NCBI GenBank assembly: GCA_019058445.1
Contig: JAHPZA010000006.1
Location: 1,017,063-1,081,062 of the forward strand
Length of the DNA stretch: 64,000 nucleotides
Reading direction: 5' to 3'
Source of the DNA: Promethearchaeota archaeon
GTDB taxonomy: Archaea; Asgardarchaeota; Lokiarchaeia; Sigyniarchaeales; SOKP01
Below the pieces are notes generated by a model. It ran no database searches, was not told where the DNA came from, and saw nothing but the letters and a program-made list of their open reading frames with translations. A program made the translations under genes and the position numbers. Shown here piece by piece: positions 1 through 8,299 of the stretch; positions within the stretch are counted from its first letter, which is position 1, and each line of letters begins with the position of its first letter.

Positions 1-266
1 TGAATTGTGCCAATTCCGAATGCAAACCTTAAGATAGCTATACCTAAAGCAACTATACAAGAGAAAGTGAGTCCTATTAAGACTCCTGTTAACGCATTGA
101 TGAAATGTACAAAAGGATTAATTTTGGTTCCGAATAGGAAAAAATAGGCAAATGGGTTTAGAAAACTCAGTACTAACCCGACAGCTATGAAAATCCCCGC
201 AGTTGCTACTCGTTTCGTCAACTCATTTTGGATCATTGCTTTTTTTTCGGTGCTTTCATCATTCAA
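1..266 (-). CDS. thiW: ECF transporter S component, ThiW-like (partial, 3' end outside window)
   Basis: Only the first 88 residues are present; the gene runs off the left edge. The start is a TTG with GAGGT eight bases upstream. After a charged N-terminus come two hydrophobic segments and the stretch NPFVHFINALTGVLIG, then ILRFAFGIGT. This pattern (PxxHxIN...GVLxG...LRxxxGxGT) is typical of ThiW, the membrane subunit of an energy-coupling-factor transporter thought to bring in a thiamine precursor. The upstream region shows no recognisable TPP riboswitch core. The family call rests on this N-terminal pattern only; another ECF S subunit is possible. Confidence 0.6.
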   Translation of the reverse strand, partial: MNDESTEKKAMIQNELTKRVATAGIFIAVGLVLSFLNPFAYFFLFGTKINPFVHFINALTGVLIGLTFSCIVALGIAILRFAFGIGTI

Positions 267-461
267 CTTTTTATACCTCAGATCTTTTTCGCATATCCAG
301 TAATTTTGATTTTTCGGTCATATTTACTTTATTCGTTGAATTAAAGATCAATAAATTGTAATCATTAATTAAATTAATGAAATTGCGTTTACTTTATTAT
401 TATTGCCGATTAAAATGAAGATTTTATGTAAGTAGTATTGTTCATAATGGTGAATGGATAC

Positions 462-1139
462 ATGATAAAAATAGGAGATAAAACCATAAATCCCACCAAA
501 ATTATTTGTGTGGGCACAAATTATATGGATCATATCGAAGAGACTAAATTGCCAGTACCTAAAGAGCCGGTTCTTTTTCCTAAGACTTTAAACTGCTTAA
601 TAAGTGATGGAGACCCTATAATTTATCCAAAATTATTGTTTAACAATCGTAGGTTAAAAAGGGTAGATTTTGAAGTTGAGCTCGCGTTTATAATAAAGGA
701 TAAGTGCAAAGATGTGCCTAAAGATGAGACTTATGAGCATGTCCTGGGATATTCCGTTTTTAATGATGTTACGGCTCGTAAAATGCAAACAAAGGATATA
801 GTTTCTCAATTACCCTGGTTTCGCTCAAAATCGCTTGATACTTTTGGTCCCATTGGTCCAAGGATCGCGTCTGTTGATGAAATACAAGATCCTCACAATT
901 TAAAGATCGATTTAAAAGTAAATGGAGAAGTAAAGCAATCATCTAATACGAGACACTTATTGTTTAAAATTCCGGACTTAATGGAATATATTTCTAGTTT
1001 ATTTACTATGGAACCAGGGGATATTGTTGCAACAGGTACTCCATCTGGGATTAGCCCTGTGTTACCCGGTGATGTAATTGAAGCTACTATTGAGAAAATA
1101 GGAACTCTTACAAATAAGGTTTTATTAGAGGGAGATTGA
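462..1139 (+). CDS. FAH-family hydrolase (FAHD1-like acylpyruvase/hydratase), copy 1
   Basis: Fumarylacetoacetate hydrolase-fold enzyme of about 225 residues, the size of single-domain FAHD1-type proteins, which hydrolyse or decarboxylate small 2-keto acids. Family marks are GTNYMDH near the N-terminus, the acidic metal-ligand strand DFEVELAFIIK, NDVTARKMQ, and GDIVATGTPSG near the C-terminus. The ATG at 462 is chosen because it has GGTGA eight bases upstream and aligns with the start of the next gene; in-frame starts at 447 and 438 also exist. The gene is followed nine bases later by a close paralogue, so the two form a tandem duplication and probably one transcript. The substrate cannot be read from sequence. 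Confidence 0.85.
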   Translation: MIKIGDKTINPTKIICVGTNYMDHIEETKLPVPKEPVLFPKTLNCLISDGDPIIYPKLLFNNRRLKRVDFEVELAFIIKDKCKDVPKDETYEHVLGYSVFNDVTARKMQTKDIVSQLPWFRSKSLDTFGPIGPRIASVDEIQDPHNLKIDLKVNGEVKQSSNTRHLLFKIPDLMEYISSLFTMEPGDIVATGTPSGISPVLPGDVIEATIEKIGTLTNKVLLEGD

Positions 1140-1148
1140 CTGTATTAT

Positions 1149-1820
1149 ATGAAAATTGGAGACCTTGAGATTTTTCCGACGAAAATTATTTGCTTAGGGC
1201 GTAATTACGCTGAACATGCCAAAGAGATGAATTCTCAAGTACCCCCAGAACCTATTTTTTTTGGTAAAACCATTAACTGTCTAATTAAAAACAAGGAACC
1301 TATTATTTATCCTCGAATTTTATATGAGAATCCTGAGATCAATCGCGTGGATCATGAAGTTGAGCTAGCTTTCATAATAAAAAAGAAATGCAAAAATATC
1401 AACCCGGAAGAGTATGAAGATTTTATCCTTGGATATACTATTTTTCTCGATATTACGGCTCGAAAGATGCAAAAAAAAGATAGAGGAATTAATCTACCAT
1501 GGTACCGGTCTAAAAATTTCGATACTTTTGGCCCAATCGGTCCACAAATAATTGAAGAATGTGAGAATCCTCATAATCTAAAAATTGAATTAAAAGTAAA
1601 TGGAGAGGTCAAACAGTCATCTAATACAAAGTTTATGATATTTAAAATTCCAGAAATCATTGCATATATCTCAAAATATCTTACATTAGACCCAGGAGAC
1701 ATAATTGCTACAGGCACTCCAAGTGGAGTTGGTCCCATCCTCCCTGGAGATGTTCTCGAGGCCTCAATTGATAAAATAGGTACCCTAACAAATAAAGTTA
1801 TATTAGAAGATTCAGATTGA
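1149..1820 (+). CDS. FAH-family hydrolase (FAHD1-like), copy 2
   Basis: Paralogue of the preceding gene, aligning over its whole length with the same landmarks: LGRNYAEHAKEM, DHEVELAFIIK, LDITARKMQKKD and GDIIATGTPSGVGP. It has the conserved acidic residues expected to bind Mg2+/Mn2+ in the FAH fold, so both copies look active. The core PTKIICLGRNYAEHAKE and PEPIFFGKT segments are closer to the family consensus than those of copy 1, which suggests copy 1 is the diverged one. The reaction is probably 2-keto acid hydrolysis, decarboxylation or isomerisation; the exact substrate is unknown. Confidence 0.87.
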   Translation: MKIGDLEIFPTKIICLGRNYAEHAKEMNSQVPPEPIFFGKTINCLIKNKEPIIYPRILYENPEINRVDHEVELAFIIKKKCKNINPEEYEDFILGYTIFLDITARKMQKKDRGINLPWYRSKNFDTFGPIGPQIIEECENPHNLKIELKVNGEVKQSSNTKFMIFKIPEIIAYISKYLTLDPGDIIATGTPSGVGPILPGDVLEASIDKIGTLTNKVILEDSD

Positions 1821-1934
1821 AAAAGTCATATACCATTTTTTTGAATTTTATTAAATCTTTATAAGGAATTCTGCTAAATCTTTATTATTAATTGAATTCT
1901 ATGTTTAAATATAAATTTATTTAGGAAAAATTAT

Positions 1935-3002
1935 ATGTCAGACGAGCCATATATAAAATTACGAGAACATTTGAATGAATTCCCTATTGGTTTTCCCGAA
2001 ACATCTACGGGAATTGAAATTAAAATCTTAAAACGACTTTTTACAGAGGAGGAAGCAGAGATTGCTGTATTACTAAACCCTTTACCTGATACTGCTGCTA
2101 GAATTGCTAAACGAGCAAAAATGGACAAGAAAGAAATGGAAGAAAAATTAGAGACAATGTCAAAAAAAGGGCTCATATTTCGAGTTCGAAGGGAAGGAAA
2201 AACGTTCTATAATGCTGCTCCATTCATGATTGGGCTGTATGAATATTCGGTAAATAAAATTGATAAAGATTTAGCAAAAATGTTTAAAGAGTACTATGAT
2301 TTAGCTATGGTGGATGAAATGGGAGCAAGTGATGTACCTGGTTTCAAAGTACTTCCCGTAGATGAGACAATTGAAGCTAATACTGTACTCTATCCGTACC
2401 ATGAACTTAAGAAAAGTATAAAAAATGCCAGAAAAATTGCGGTGTATGATTGCATTTGTCGAAAGGAGGCCCGATTATTAGGTCATGGATGTGATTATCC
2501 AATGGAAGACACTTGTTTGGCATTCGGAGCTGCAGCTGAATATTATATTGAAAATGGGATAGCACGAGAAATCACACCTGAAGAATGTATAGAAATTATT
2601 GAAAAAACTGATAAAGCAGGCTTGGTTCATGCGGGAGTGAATTCTAAACACTTGTCGAATATTTGCAATTGTTGCCCCTGCTGTTGTGCTACTATGAAAG
2701 GAATTACTAAAAAGGGATACGATAAACATAGATACTTAAATGCTTTGTTTGAATCTAAAATTGATCAAGAATTATGTATTGGATGTGGCAATTGTGTTGA
2801 AACTTGTCCTGTGGATGCGATTACTTTAGATGATATAGCTGTAGTGAATAGAGAGTTGTGTCTTGGATGTGGATTATGTGCTGGTACCTGTCCGGAAGAG
2901 GCTATCACATTACATCTAAGAGATGATGGTGAGGAGCCGTTTGAGAGGGTAATTGAGCTAGGAAAAGCAATATATGAAGGTAAAAGGAAGATTTCCGATT
3001 AA
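1935..3002 (+). CDS. Two-[4Fe-4S] ferredoxin protein with N-terminal winged helix-like and Cys-rich domains
   Basis: 355 residues. Residues about 30-95 look like a helix-turn-helix module (AEIAVLLNPLPDTAARIAKR). The middle has cysteine groups DCICRKEARLLGHGC and NICNCCPCCC. The C-terminus carries two classical cluster motifs, CIGCGNCVETCP and CLGCGLCAGTCP. This is a widespread anaerobe family of uncharacterised Fe-S proteins, often near redox enzymes. It is probably cytoplasmic electron transfer or redox sensing. The HTH-like start may mean docking or DNA binding, but that is inference. A 61-residue protein follows on the same strand. Confidence 0.8.
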   Translation: MSDEPYIKLREHLNEFPIGFPETSTGIEIKILKRLFTEEEAEIAVLLNPLPDTAARIAKRAKMDKKEMEEKLETMSKKGLIFRVRREGKTFYNAAPFMIGLYEYSVNKIDKDLAKMFKEYYDLAMVDEMGASDVPGFKVLPVDETIEANTVLYPYHELKKSIKNARKIAVYDCICRKEARLLGHGCDYPMEDTCLAFGAAAEYYIENGIAREITPEECIEIIEKTDKAGLVHAGVNSKHLSNICNCCPCCCATMKGITKKGYDKHRYLNALFESKIDQELCIGCGNCVETCPVDAITLDDIAVVNRELCLGCGLCAGTCPEEAITLHLRDDGEEPFERVIELGKAIYEGKRKISD

Positions 3003-3063
3003 TAAATATACCTTCTAAAACTTAAACTAAAAATTAAAAAAGAGAAAAAATATCTACAACATA

Positions 3064-3249
3064 ATGACAGAAGAAGTGAGTGAAGAAATTAAAAAAGAAA
3101 TTTTTGAATTAATTTCGATGCCTGGAGTAGAGATTCAAGATATTGCAGAAAAATTGAATCTTGACTATGAAAAAGTAATGAATGTTCTTTCTGATGAATA
3201 TTTGAAACATAATCTCGATTATGGGCGCAGAATGTGCTGTAGATTTTAA
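3064..3249 (+). CDS. Small conserved-looking protein with HTH-like helices
   Basis: 61 residues, 61 bases downstream of the Fe-S protein gene on the same strand, so possibly its operon partner. The sequence reads as a helix-turn-helix-like unit (PGVEIQDIAEKLNLDYEKV) and ends GRRMCCRF, with two adjacent cysteines. The same HTH flavour appears in the N-terminus of the upstream Fe-S protein. I do not recognise the family. It may be a small accessory or regulatory protein; coding status is supported by the clean ATG and codon use only. Confidence 0.55.
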   Translation: MTEEVSEEIKKEIFELISMPGVEIQDIAEKLNLDYEKVMNVLSDEYLKHNLDYGRRMCCRF

Positions 3250-3279
3250 ATTTTTAAAATAAAAAAAAGTGTTTTATTT

Positions 3280-4011
3280 TTATTCTTTGACTATCCAGTT
3301 TGCAATACGTTCTGGCATAGTCCAACCAATATAATTTAAGATGGAAGCTGTAATCAATAAAAGTCTTGTTATAACTAAAGATATTGGATTTAATGGAATT
3401 GCCGTATCTAGAATACTACCAATGAGGAATACAATAAAACCAAGAAAGATAAATTTCCCCTTCCATCGGTTTCTTGCATCTTCTGATTGTAAAGATCTAT
3501 GCAAGAAGATTATTTGTGTAACTAAAGAAACTACAAGTATAAGTAAAATATACCACGTAACAAAGTTTCTAGTTTCAGAGTCAAATCGAGTAACTCTAAT
3601 AACCAGAAATGAGGGATCAACTACAAGAAAGTACATGAAAAATATAGTATATAAAATGCCGATTGCTAGCCATATGGAAAAAATTTTCCATTTTGATTTT
3701 GGATATATAAGATACGCAAAGGAAAACACCCAAAAGATGGTTGTTAATGACAAAAATCCAAAACTTATAAAAACATATAAAGAATCGGATAATTCTAAAT
3801 CAAAAAATGCGTATAAAATAAACGCAAGGGAAGAGCCCCACCAACCTGAAGTAACAAATGTCATCATAAGTCCTATTGTAAGGAGCTCAGTTTTTTTATG
3901 GGTAAAATACTTTGAAGTAATCTTAAATCCTATAAAAATTGAAATTACTACGCTCAGCATAGTTAAAATACCTTGTAATAATTCTAATTGTGTTAAACCT
4001 TCTAAGCCCAT
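3280..4011 (-). CDS. Seven-helix membrane protein, paralogue A
   Basis: About 243 residues with seven hydrophobic stretches separated by short charged loops. The N-terminus reads MGLEGLTQLELLQGI from the ATG at 4011; a GTG nine bases upstream is the alternative. The loop before helix 6 contains HRSLQSEDARNRWKGKF, and the C-terminus reads GWTMPERIANWIVKE. Both segments have clear counterparts in the next gene, so the two are tandem paralogues. No catalytic motif is visible. The topology resembles 7TM sensor modules found in front of signalling domains, but no cytoplasmic domain is attached. Function unknown. Confidence 0.75.
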   Translation of the reverse strand: MGLEGLTQLELLQGILTMLSVVISIFIGFKITSKYFTHKKTELLTIGLMMTFVTSGWWGSSLAFILYAFFDLELSDSLYVFISFGFLSLTTIFWVFSFAYLIYPKSKWKIFSIWLAIGILYTIFFMYFLVVDPSFLVIRVTRFDSETRNFVTWYILLILVVSLVTQIIFLHRSLQSEDARNRWKGKFIFLGFIVFLIGSILDTAIPLNPISLVITRLLLITASILNYIGWTMPERIANWIVKE

Positions 4012-4201
4012 AAATATCACTTTTTTTGAAGCGAAATAAATTAGTAATAATAAAATAAATTTTCTATTTATAAATCTGTTTAATTAAATAAGTGCTGTCA
4101 TATCCTTACAGCTCTTTGCGAACCTTATCATATCGTTGATTTTTCTGTAATATTGTAAATTTCAAAAATATGGGAAAAAAAATAAATAAATTACAAAATT
4201 T

Positions 4202-4942
4202 TTAGATTTCTTGCTGCTCTTTTATTACCAATTTAGCGATACTTTTCGGTAAAAGCCATCCAAAATAGCTGATTATAGAAGATATAACCCGAAGAGTTCT
4301 CGTAAGAATTATAATTAATGCTGTATCTGGAAGAAACATACCTATTAACCCAGAAACGGCTCCTATAATCATAGAAATTAGTAAAAACTTTCCTCTCCAT
4401 TTTATTTTCGGATCTTGTGAACGGAAGCATCTATGTATAAAGATTGACATTGTAATTAAAAGTGCCACAACAACAAATAATAAGAAACTGCTAATATATA
4501 GAAATGCCTCACCAGTAATTTTTCCCGTTCTACGTCCTAAACTTTCTGGGTCGGTAAGTAAAAAATACAACAGGAAAATGTCGTATAAAGCACTAATTAT
4601 TCCAAATATCAGCATAATTTTTTTCACCGATTTTGGATAAACTAAAATGGCGAATGAGTACATCCAAAAAAGCAATCCAAGCGGTACTAAGAGATGAAAT
4701 GATAAATGAAAGACTAGTCCAGGCTCGTAATTATAGAGAATAATCAAAAAAAAAGTGATTGAACTTGACCAGTACACCACGGACCCGAAAGCTAAACTAA
4801 TACCTACTGTTAGAAGTTCCCTGCGCTTATATTCTACATATTTCCAAGCTATTATTATCCCCACAAATATACCGATTAAATTCGCTAAGGTTGTAAAGAT
4901 ACCATTTATAATGTCTAAATTTGATAAATCGCTTAATGCCAA
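4202..4942 (-). CDS. Seven-helix membrane protein, paralogue B
   Basis: 246 residues, seven hydrophobic segments. It shares with the downstream paralogue the loop HRCFRSQDPKIKWRGKF, an R-T-RVISSI segment in helix 7, and the ending GWLLPKSIAKLVIKE. It lies 190 bases upstream of that paralogue on the same strand, so they may be cotranscribed. The conserved cytoplasmic-looking loop with H, D/E and W-(K/R)-GKF is the best candidate for a functional site. No homologous function is recognised from sequence; a membrane sensor or lipid-interacting protein is speculation. Confidence 0.75.
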   Translation of the reverse strand: MALSDLSNLDIINGIFTTLANLIGIFVGIIIAWKYVEYKRRELLTVGISLAFGSVVYWSSSITFFLIILYNYEPGLVFHLSFHLLVPLGLLFWMYSFAILVYPKSVKKIMLIFGIISALYDIFLLYFLLTDPESLGRRTGKITGEAFLYISSFLLFVVVALLITMSIFIHRCFRSQDPKIKWRGKFLLISMIIGAVSGLIGMFLPDTALIIILTRTLRVISSIISYFGWLLPKSIAKLVIKEQQEI

Positions 4943-5496
4943 AATAATCCCTTGTTAGTTATTTATTCGTTTAAAAAATTTTTAGGTATATAAATATTGT
5001 AGGACGCTAATTTAATATTTATTATTTAAAATATTCCTTAATACTAGTAGATCTATTTATGTTTATTGTTTATTCGCGAATGTGGCGATATTCGGCGATT
5101 CACTTACCTCTCTACACCAGAAAAAGAATATATCGAGCGAATAATACTACATAAGGAGGGAAAATTGATTTGTAAGGATGTTGATTTCTTTAAATTACAC
5201 TCAGAAAGAAAATTGCGAAAAAGAGCGGAAAAAAGTGAAATTGTCTATCGAAAGCATGTGATGAAAATAAAGGATTTTTATCAGGGATTCATAAAATTTT
5301 TTAATTTTGCTTTATTTTAAAACACACTAAGTTCAAAACATATTTTTAAGGAACTTAGGACGCAATTTAATGCGGTTTCAATATACTCAAGATATTGGAA
5401 TGATATAAAAATATCATAATAAACCTGTGTATTGCGTTCTTTATTCTTTAGGAATAGATTTTGAATTAATTTAATAAAAAAAATTGTTAGATCAAC
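4943..5496. other. Intergenic region between divergent units; no convincing gene
   Basis: About 550 bases separate the 7TM genes from the L11 operon. An 84-codon open frame (5066-5320, TTG start) has no ribosome-binding site and no recognisable family, so it is not called as a gene. The right part holds small inverted repeats described separately as a possible leader of the ribosomal operon. Confidence 0.5.
5360..5437 (+). promoter_or_regulatory. Candidate structured leader of the L11-L1-L10-L12 operon
   Basis: Arms ACGCAAT (5360-5366) and ATTGCGT (5431-5437) are perfectly complementary and enclose a second hairpin, TGATAT-AAAA-ATATCA (5401-5416). The structure lies 60-137 bases before the L11 start. 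L1 represses its own operon by binding leader or coding RNA in bacteria and in Methanococcus, so an RNA target here is plausible. The match to a known L1 site has not been established. Confidence 0.3.
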
Positions 5497-5994
5497 ATGA
5501 GCGAGAGAGGTAAAATAGTTGTTCGTGCCATGGTAACGGGGGGTGCTGCATCAGGAGGACCTCCAATTGGACCAGCCGTGGGGCCAACAGGAATAAACAT
5601 CAAAGACGTTGTTGATGAAATTAATGCGCAGACTATGGTCTTTAAGGGGTTAACAGTCCCAGTTAGGATTGAATGTGATGCTGAGACAAAGCAATTTGAA
5701 ATATTCATTGAAACTCCGTCCACAGCCTCGCTATTATTAAAAGAGGCGGGATTAGAAAAAGGTTCGAGCAATGCAGGTGAAGAAAAAATCAGTGATGTTA
5801 CATTTGAACAGATAAAAAATGTAGCCAAAGCGAAGAGAGACATCTTCTTAGACAAAACATTTAAGGCGTGTGTGAAAACTGTATTAGGTACGGCGTTATC
5901 TGTAGGAGTAACTGTTGATGGAGAAGATCCACGAGTGATTCAAGAACGGATTGACAATGGAGACTATGATGATATGATAAAGGAGGATACGTAA
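5497..5994 (+). CDS. rpl11: 50S ribosomal protein L11 (uL11)
   Basis: 165 residues, the archaeal length. The N-terminus carries the flexible glycine/proline region GGAASGGPPIGPAVGPTGIN that characterises uL11, and the C-terminal domain ends in a short acidic tail. L11 binds the GTPase-associated centre of 23S rRNA together with the L10-L12 stalk. It is the first gene of the classical archaeal order L11-L1-L10-L12. The start is ATG; the L1 gene follows after one base, behind a strong GGAGG that lies inside the L11 3' end. Confidence 0.97.
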   Translation: MSERGKIVVRAMVTGGAASGGPPIGPAVGPTGINIKDVVDEINAQTMVFKGLTVPVRIECDAETKQFEIFIETPSTASLLLKEAGLEKGSSNAGEEKISDVTFEQIKNVAKAKRDIFLDKTFKACVKTVLGTALSVGVTVDGEDPRVIQERIDNGDYDDMIKEDT

Positions 5995-5995
5995 A

Positions 5996-6724
5996 ATGAA
6001 AGTAGATGATAAATTATTAAAAAGGTCGCTTAATGCTGCGATTGATTTTTCAGTGAAGAAAAAGGAAGGATTTAGCGAGAAAGTGCGTAAATTTGACGAG
6101 ACCATTGATTTTATAATTAATCTGAAAGATATAAATCTCAAAGATCCGAAAAGTAGAATTGATAAGGAATTAATATTACCTAATGACGTCATAGCAAAGG
6201 ATAGTCCTAATATTTGTGTAATTGCGTCTGATGAGATATTATTAGAAGCAAAAAGAATTAATGTTGACACATTAGATGCGGATAGCCTAGCTGGGCTAGA
6301 TCGGGAAGAGAAAAAAGATAAGAAAAAATTTGTCAAAAAATACGATTTTTTTATTGTCGAAGATAAACTAATGCGAGATGTTGCCAGATATTTAGCGCGA
6401 TTTTTAGGACCAGTTGGAAAAATGCCTAAACCATTTCCTACTGGCTATGGGATAATTTCTAGTGTAGAAGATTTAAAAAATGCCTTTGAAAGATATAAAA
6501 AAATCATTCGAATACAAGTTAAGAAACATCCAATTGTGCAGGTCAAAGTGGGGAAGAAATCTATGGAAATTGATAAGATTTTTGAAAATATAAAAGCCAT
6601 CGTTGACTATATAGCCGATTTAATGCCTCATAAGTATAATAACTTTAAATCCATGTTTATTAAAACGACTATGGGTAAATCTATTAAAATTGACGAGGTT
6701 TTCTTAAAAAATATAGGTGTATGA
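5996..6724 (+). CDS. rpl1: 50S ribosomal protein L1 (uL1)
   Basis: 242 residues. It contains the uL1 landmark FLGPVGKMPKPFPTGYG in the middle and a C-terminal region including MPHKYNNFKSMFIKTTMGKS. It forms the L1 stalk at the E site and in some archaea represses its own mRNA. It starts one base after L11 with GGAGGATACGTAAA in front of the ATG, and its stop lies just upstream of the L10 start. The second operon gene, intact. Confidence 0.97.
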   Translation: MKVDDKLLKRSLNAAIDFSVKKKEGFSEKVRKFDETIDFIINLKDINLKDPKSRIDKELILPNDVIAKDSPNICVIASDEILLEAKRINVDTLDADSLAGLDREEKKDKKKFVKKYDFFIVEDKLMRDVARYLARFLGPVGKMPKPFPTGYGIISSVEDLKNAFERYKKIIRIQVKKHPIVQVKVGKKSMEIDKIFENIKAIVDYIADLMPHKYNNFKSMFIKTTMGKSIKIDEVFLKNIGV

Positions 6725-6728
6725 AAAA

Positions 6729-7700
6729 ATGATTAAACAGCATGATATTCCGCAATGGAAATTGGATGAAATTAGTCTATTGGTTGATTTATTTAATAAA
6801 TACAAAAATGTGGGAGTAATTGAAGTCGGACACATACACGATCAACAAATTCAAGCAACTCGAAAGCTTCTGAGAGATAAAGCGATAATTCGAATGTCAA
6901 AAAAATCCTTACAAACACGTGCAATCGAAGTATTTGAAAAAGAATCAAAGAAAAAAAATCTACAAGAGCTTGCCAGTAAGATTCCCGGACAATCGAGTCT
7001 GGTGTTTACAAATACCGATATCTTTGAATTAAAGAAGTTATTTTTAGAAAATGAGTGGATGGTACCAGCTAAACCTAATGAAATCACCCCTGTAGATATT
7101 TGGGTGCCAGCTGGGGATACAGGACTCCCAACAGGTCAGGTAATAAGCGAGTTAAATATGACTTTGCGTTTACCTACGCGAATACAAAATGATACGATTT
7201 GGATAAGAGAGGATACGAGAACTCATAAGGCAGGGGAACTAGTGGATGTAAAACAAGCGGCTGTTTTGAAAAAATTGGGAATTAGACCTATAGAGTCGTT
7301 GATTAGAATTCACTTTGCTTGGTGTGATGGCGAGGTTTATCCAGAAGAAGTATTATATATGGATATAGAGCAATTTCAACAAGATGTTGCGTCTTGTTAT
7401 TACACTGCCCAAACCCTTGCACTTGAACTAGGTATTATTGATGAGGCAACAATAAAGCCATTGATTCAAAAAGCTAATAGAGAAGCATTAGGTATCCTAT
7501 TTGAACTGGGGATTTTTGATGAGAGTATGGTTGAAGATTACATAAAGAAAGCAGCTTTAAACGCTAACATTGTGAATTCATTGGTATTTGGAACTGGTAT
7601 ATCTGCACCGATAAAAGGAAAAACCCCTGAACCAAAGAAAGAAGAATCTGAAGATGATGATTCCGAGGAAGAAGCCACGGGCATCGGATCGTTATTTTAA
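6729..7700 (+). CDS. rpl10: 50S ribosomal protein L10 (uL10, P0)
   Basis: 323 residues from the ATG at 6729, preceded by GGTG; an upstream in-frame GTG at 6717 overlaps the L1 stop and looks less likely. This is the archaeal/eukaryotic P0-type stalk base: an rRNA-binding N-terminal domain, an inserted domain (TDIFELKKLFLE, PAKPNEITPVDIWVPAGDT), helices that carry L12 dimers, and an acidic linker ending EEATGIGSLF. The same GIGSLF ending occurs in L12 of this operon. That C-terminal peptide is the one known to contact translational GTPases. Confidence 0.96.
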   Translation: MIKQHDIPQWKLDEISLLVDLFNKYKNVGVIEVGHIHDQQIQATRKLLRDKAIIRMSKKSLQTRAIEVFEKESKKKNLQELASKIPGQSSLVFTNTDIFELKKLFLENEWMVPAKPNEITPVDIWVPAGDTGLPTGQVISELNMTLRLPTRIQNDTIWIREDTRTHKAGELVDVKQAAVLKKLGIRPIESLIRIHFAWCDGEVYPEEVLYMDIEQFQQDVASCYYTAQTLALELGIIDEATIKPLIQKANREALGILFELGIFDESMVEDYIKKAALNANIVNSLVFGTGISAPIKGKTPEPKKEESEDDDSEEEATGIGSLF

Positions 7701-7781
7701 CTAATTAGGATGATTTTTTTAAAGTCCAAATTCAAAATTATGAAATAAAAATTAAAATCAAAAAAAAAAGAGGAAAAAAAA

Positions 7782-8081
7782 ATGGAAAGTGTATACGCTG
7801 CACTCTTACTTCATAAAGCTTCTAAAAAGATTACTGAAGCTGCGATTGAAAAGATTTTAACTGCTGCTGGAGTTAAAGCAGATAAAAGTCAAATAACTAA
7901 GCTGGTTGCTGGGTTAAAAGACACTGATATTGATACAATTTTAGCCTCAGCAACGGCAGCTCCTATAATGGCAGCTCCTGCTGCTGGTGGAGGAGCTCCT
8001 GCAGCATCTGGAGCCGAAGAAGAAAAGAAAGAGGAAGAAGAGGAAGAAGAGGAGCCTACAGGAATCGGGAGTTTGTTTTAA
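7782..8081 (+). CDS. rpl12: 50S ribosomal protein L12 (P1-type)
   Basis: 99 residues. An N-terminal dimerisation helix bundle (MESVYAALLLHKASKKITEA) is followed by an Ala/Gly/Pro hinge, a lysine-glutamate charged stretch and the C-terminus EEPTGIGSLF. It is the archaeal P1 stalk protein that recruits aEF1A, aEF2 and other factors, including potentially SelB, which is encoded in this window. Last gene of the operon, with GAGGAAAAAAAA directly before the ATG. T-rich DNA follows it and may terminate transcription. Confidence 0.96.
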   Translation: MESVYAALLLHKASKKITEAAIEKILTAAGVKADKSQITKLVAGLKDTDIDTILASATAAPIMAAPAAGGGAPAASGAEEEKKEEEEEEEEPTGIGSLF

Positions 8082-8299
8082 ATTAACATATCAATTCGTA
8101 TTTTTTTAATTATTTTTTTCTATTTTTATGAATGTGTAAACAGAAAATTATAGGGAATATGGATTCATATCATAATTTGATAGAATATTATTAATGTTTT
8201 ATTTTCTAAATTGTGTAAACTTTTTATAGATTGAAATAATTAAATTGATTTATAATTCAATTTAACAAAAAAGTATTATTCAGTCTATAGTGGTTATAA

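Noticed and set aside
280..437. Possible TPP riboswitch ahead of the thiW-like gene
   Set aside because: The conserved CTGAGA and ACC..GA cores are not present in the expected arrangement.
3341..4039. 232-codon plus-strand frame opposite the first 7TM gene
   Set aside because: Antisense shadow of a clear seven-helix protein; no family features of its own.
5066..5320. 84-codon open frame before the L11 operon
   Set aside because: TTG start without ribosome-binding site, no recognisable motif, composition like intergenic DNA.
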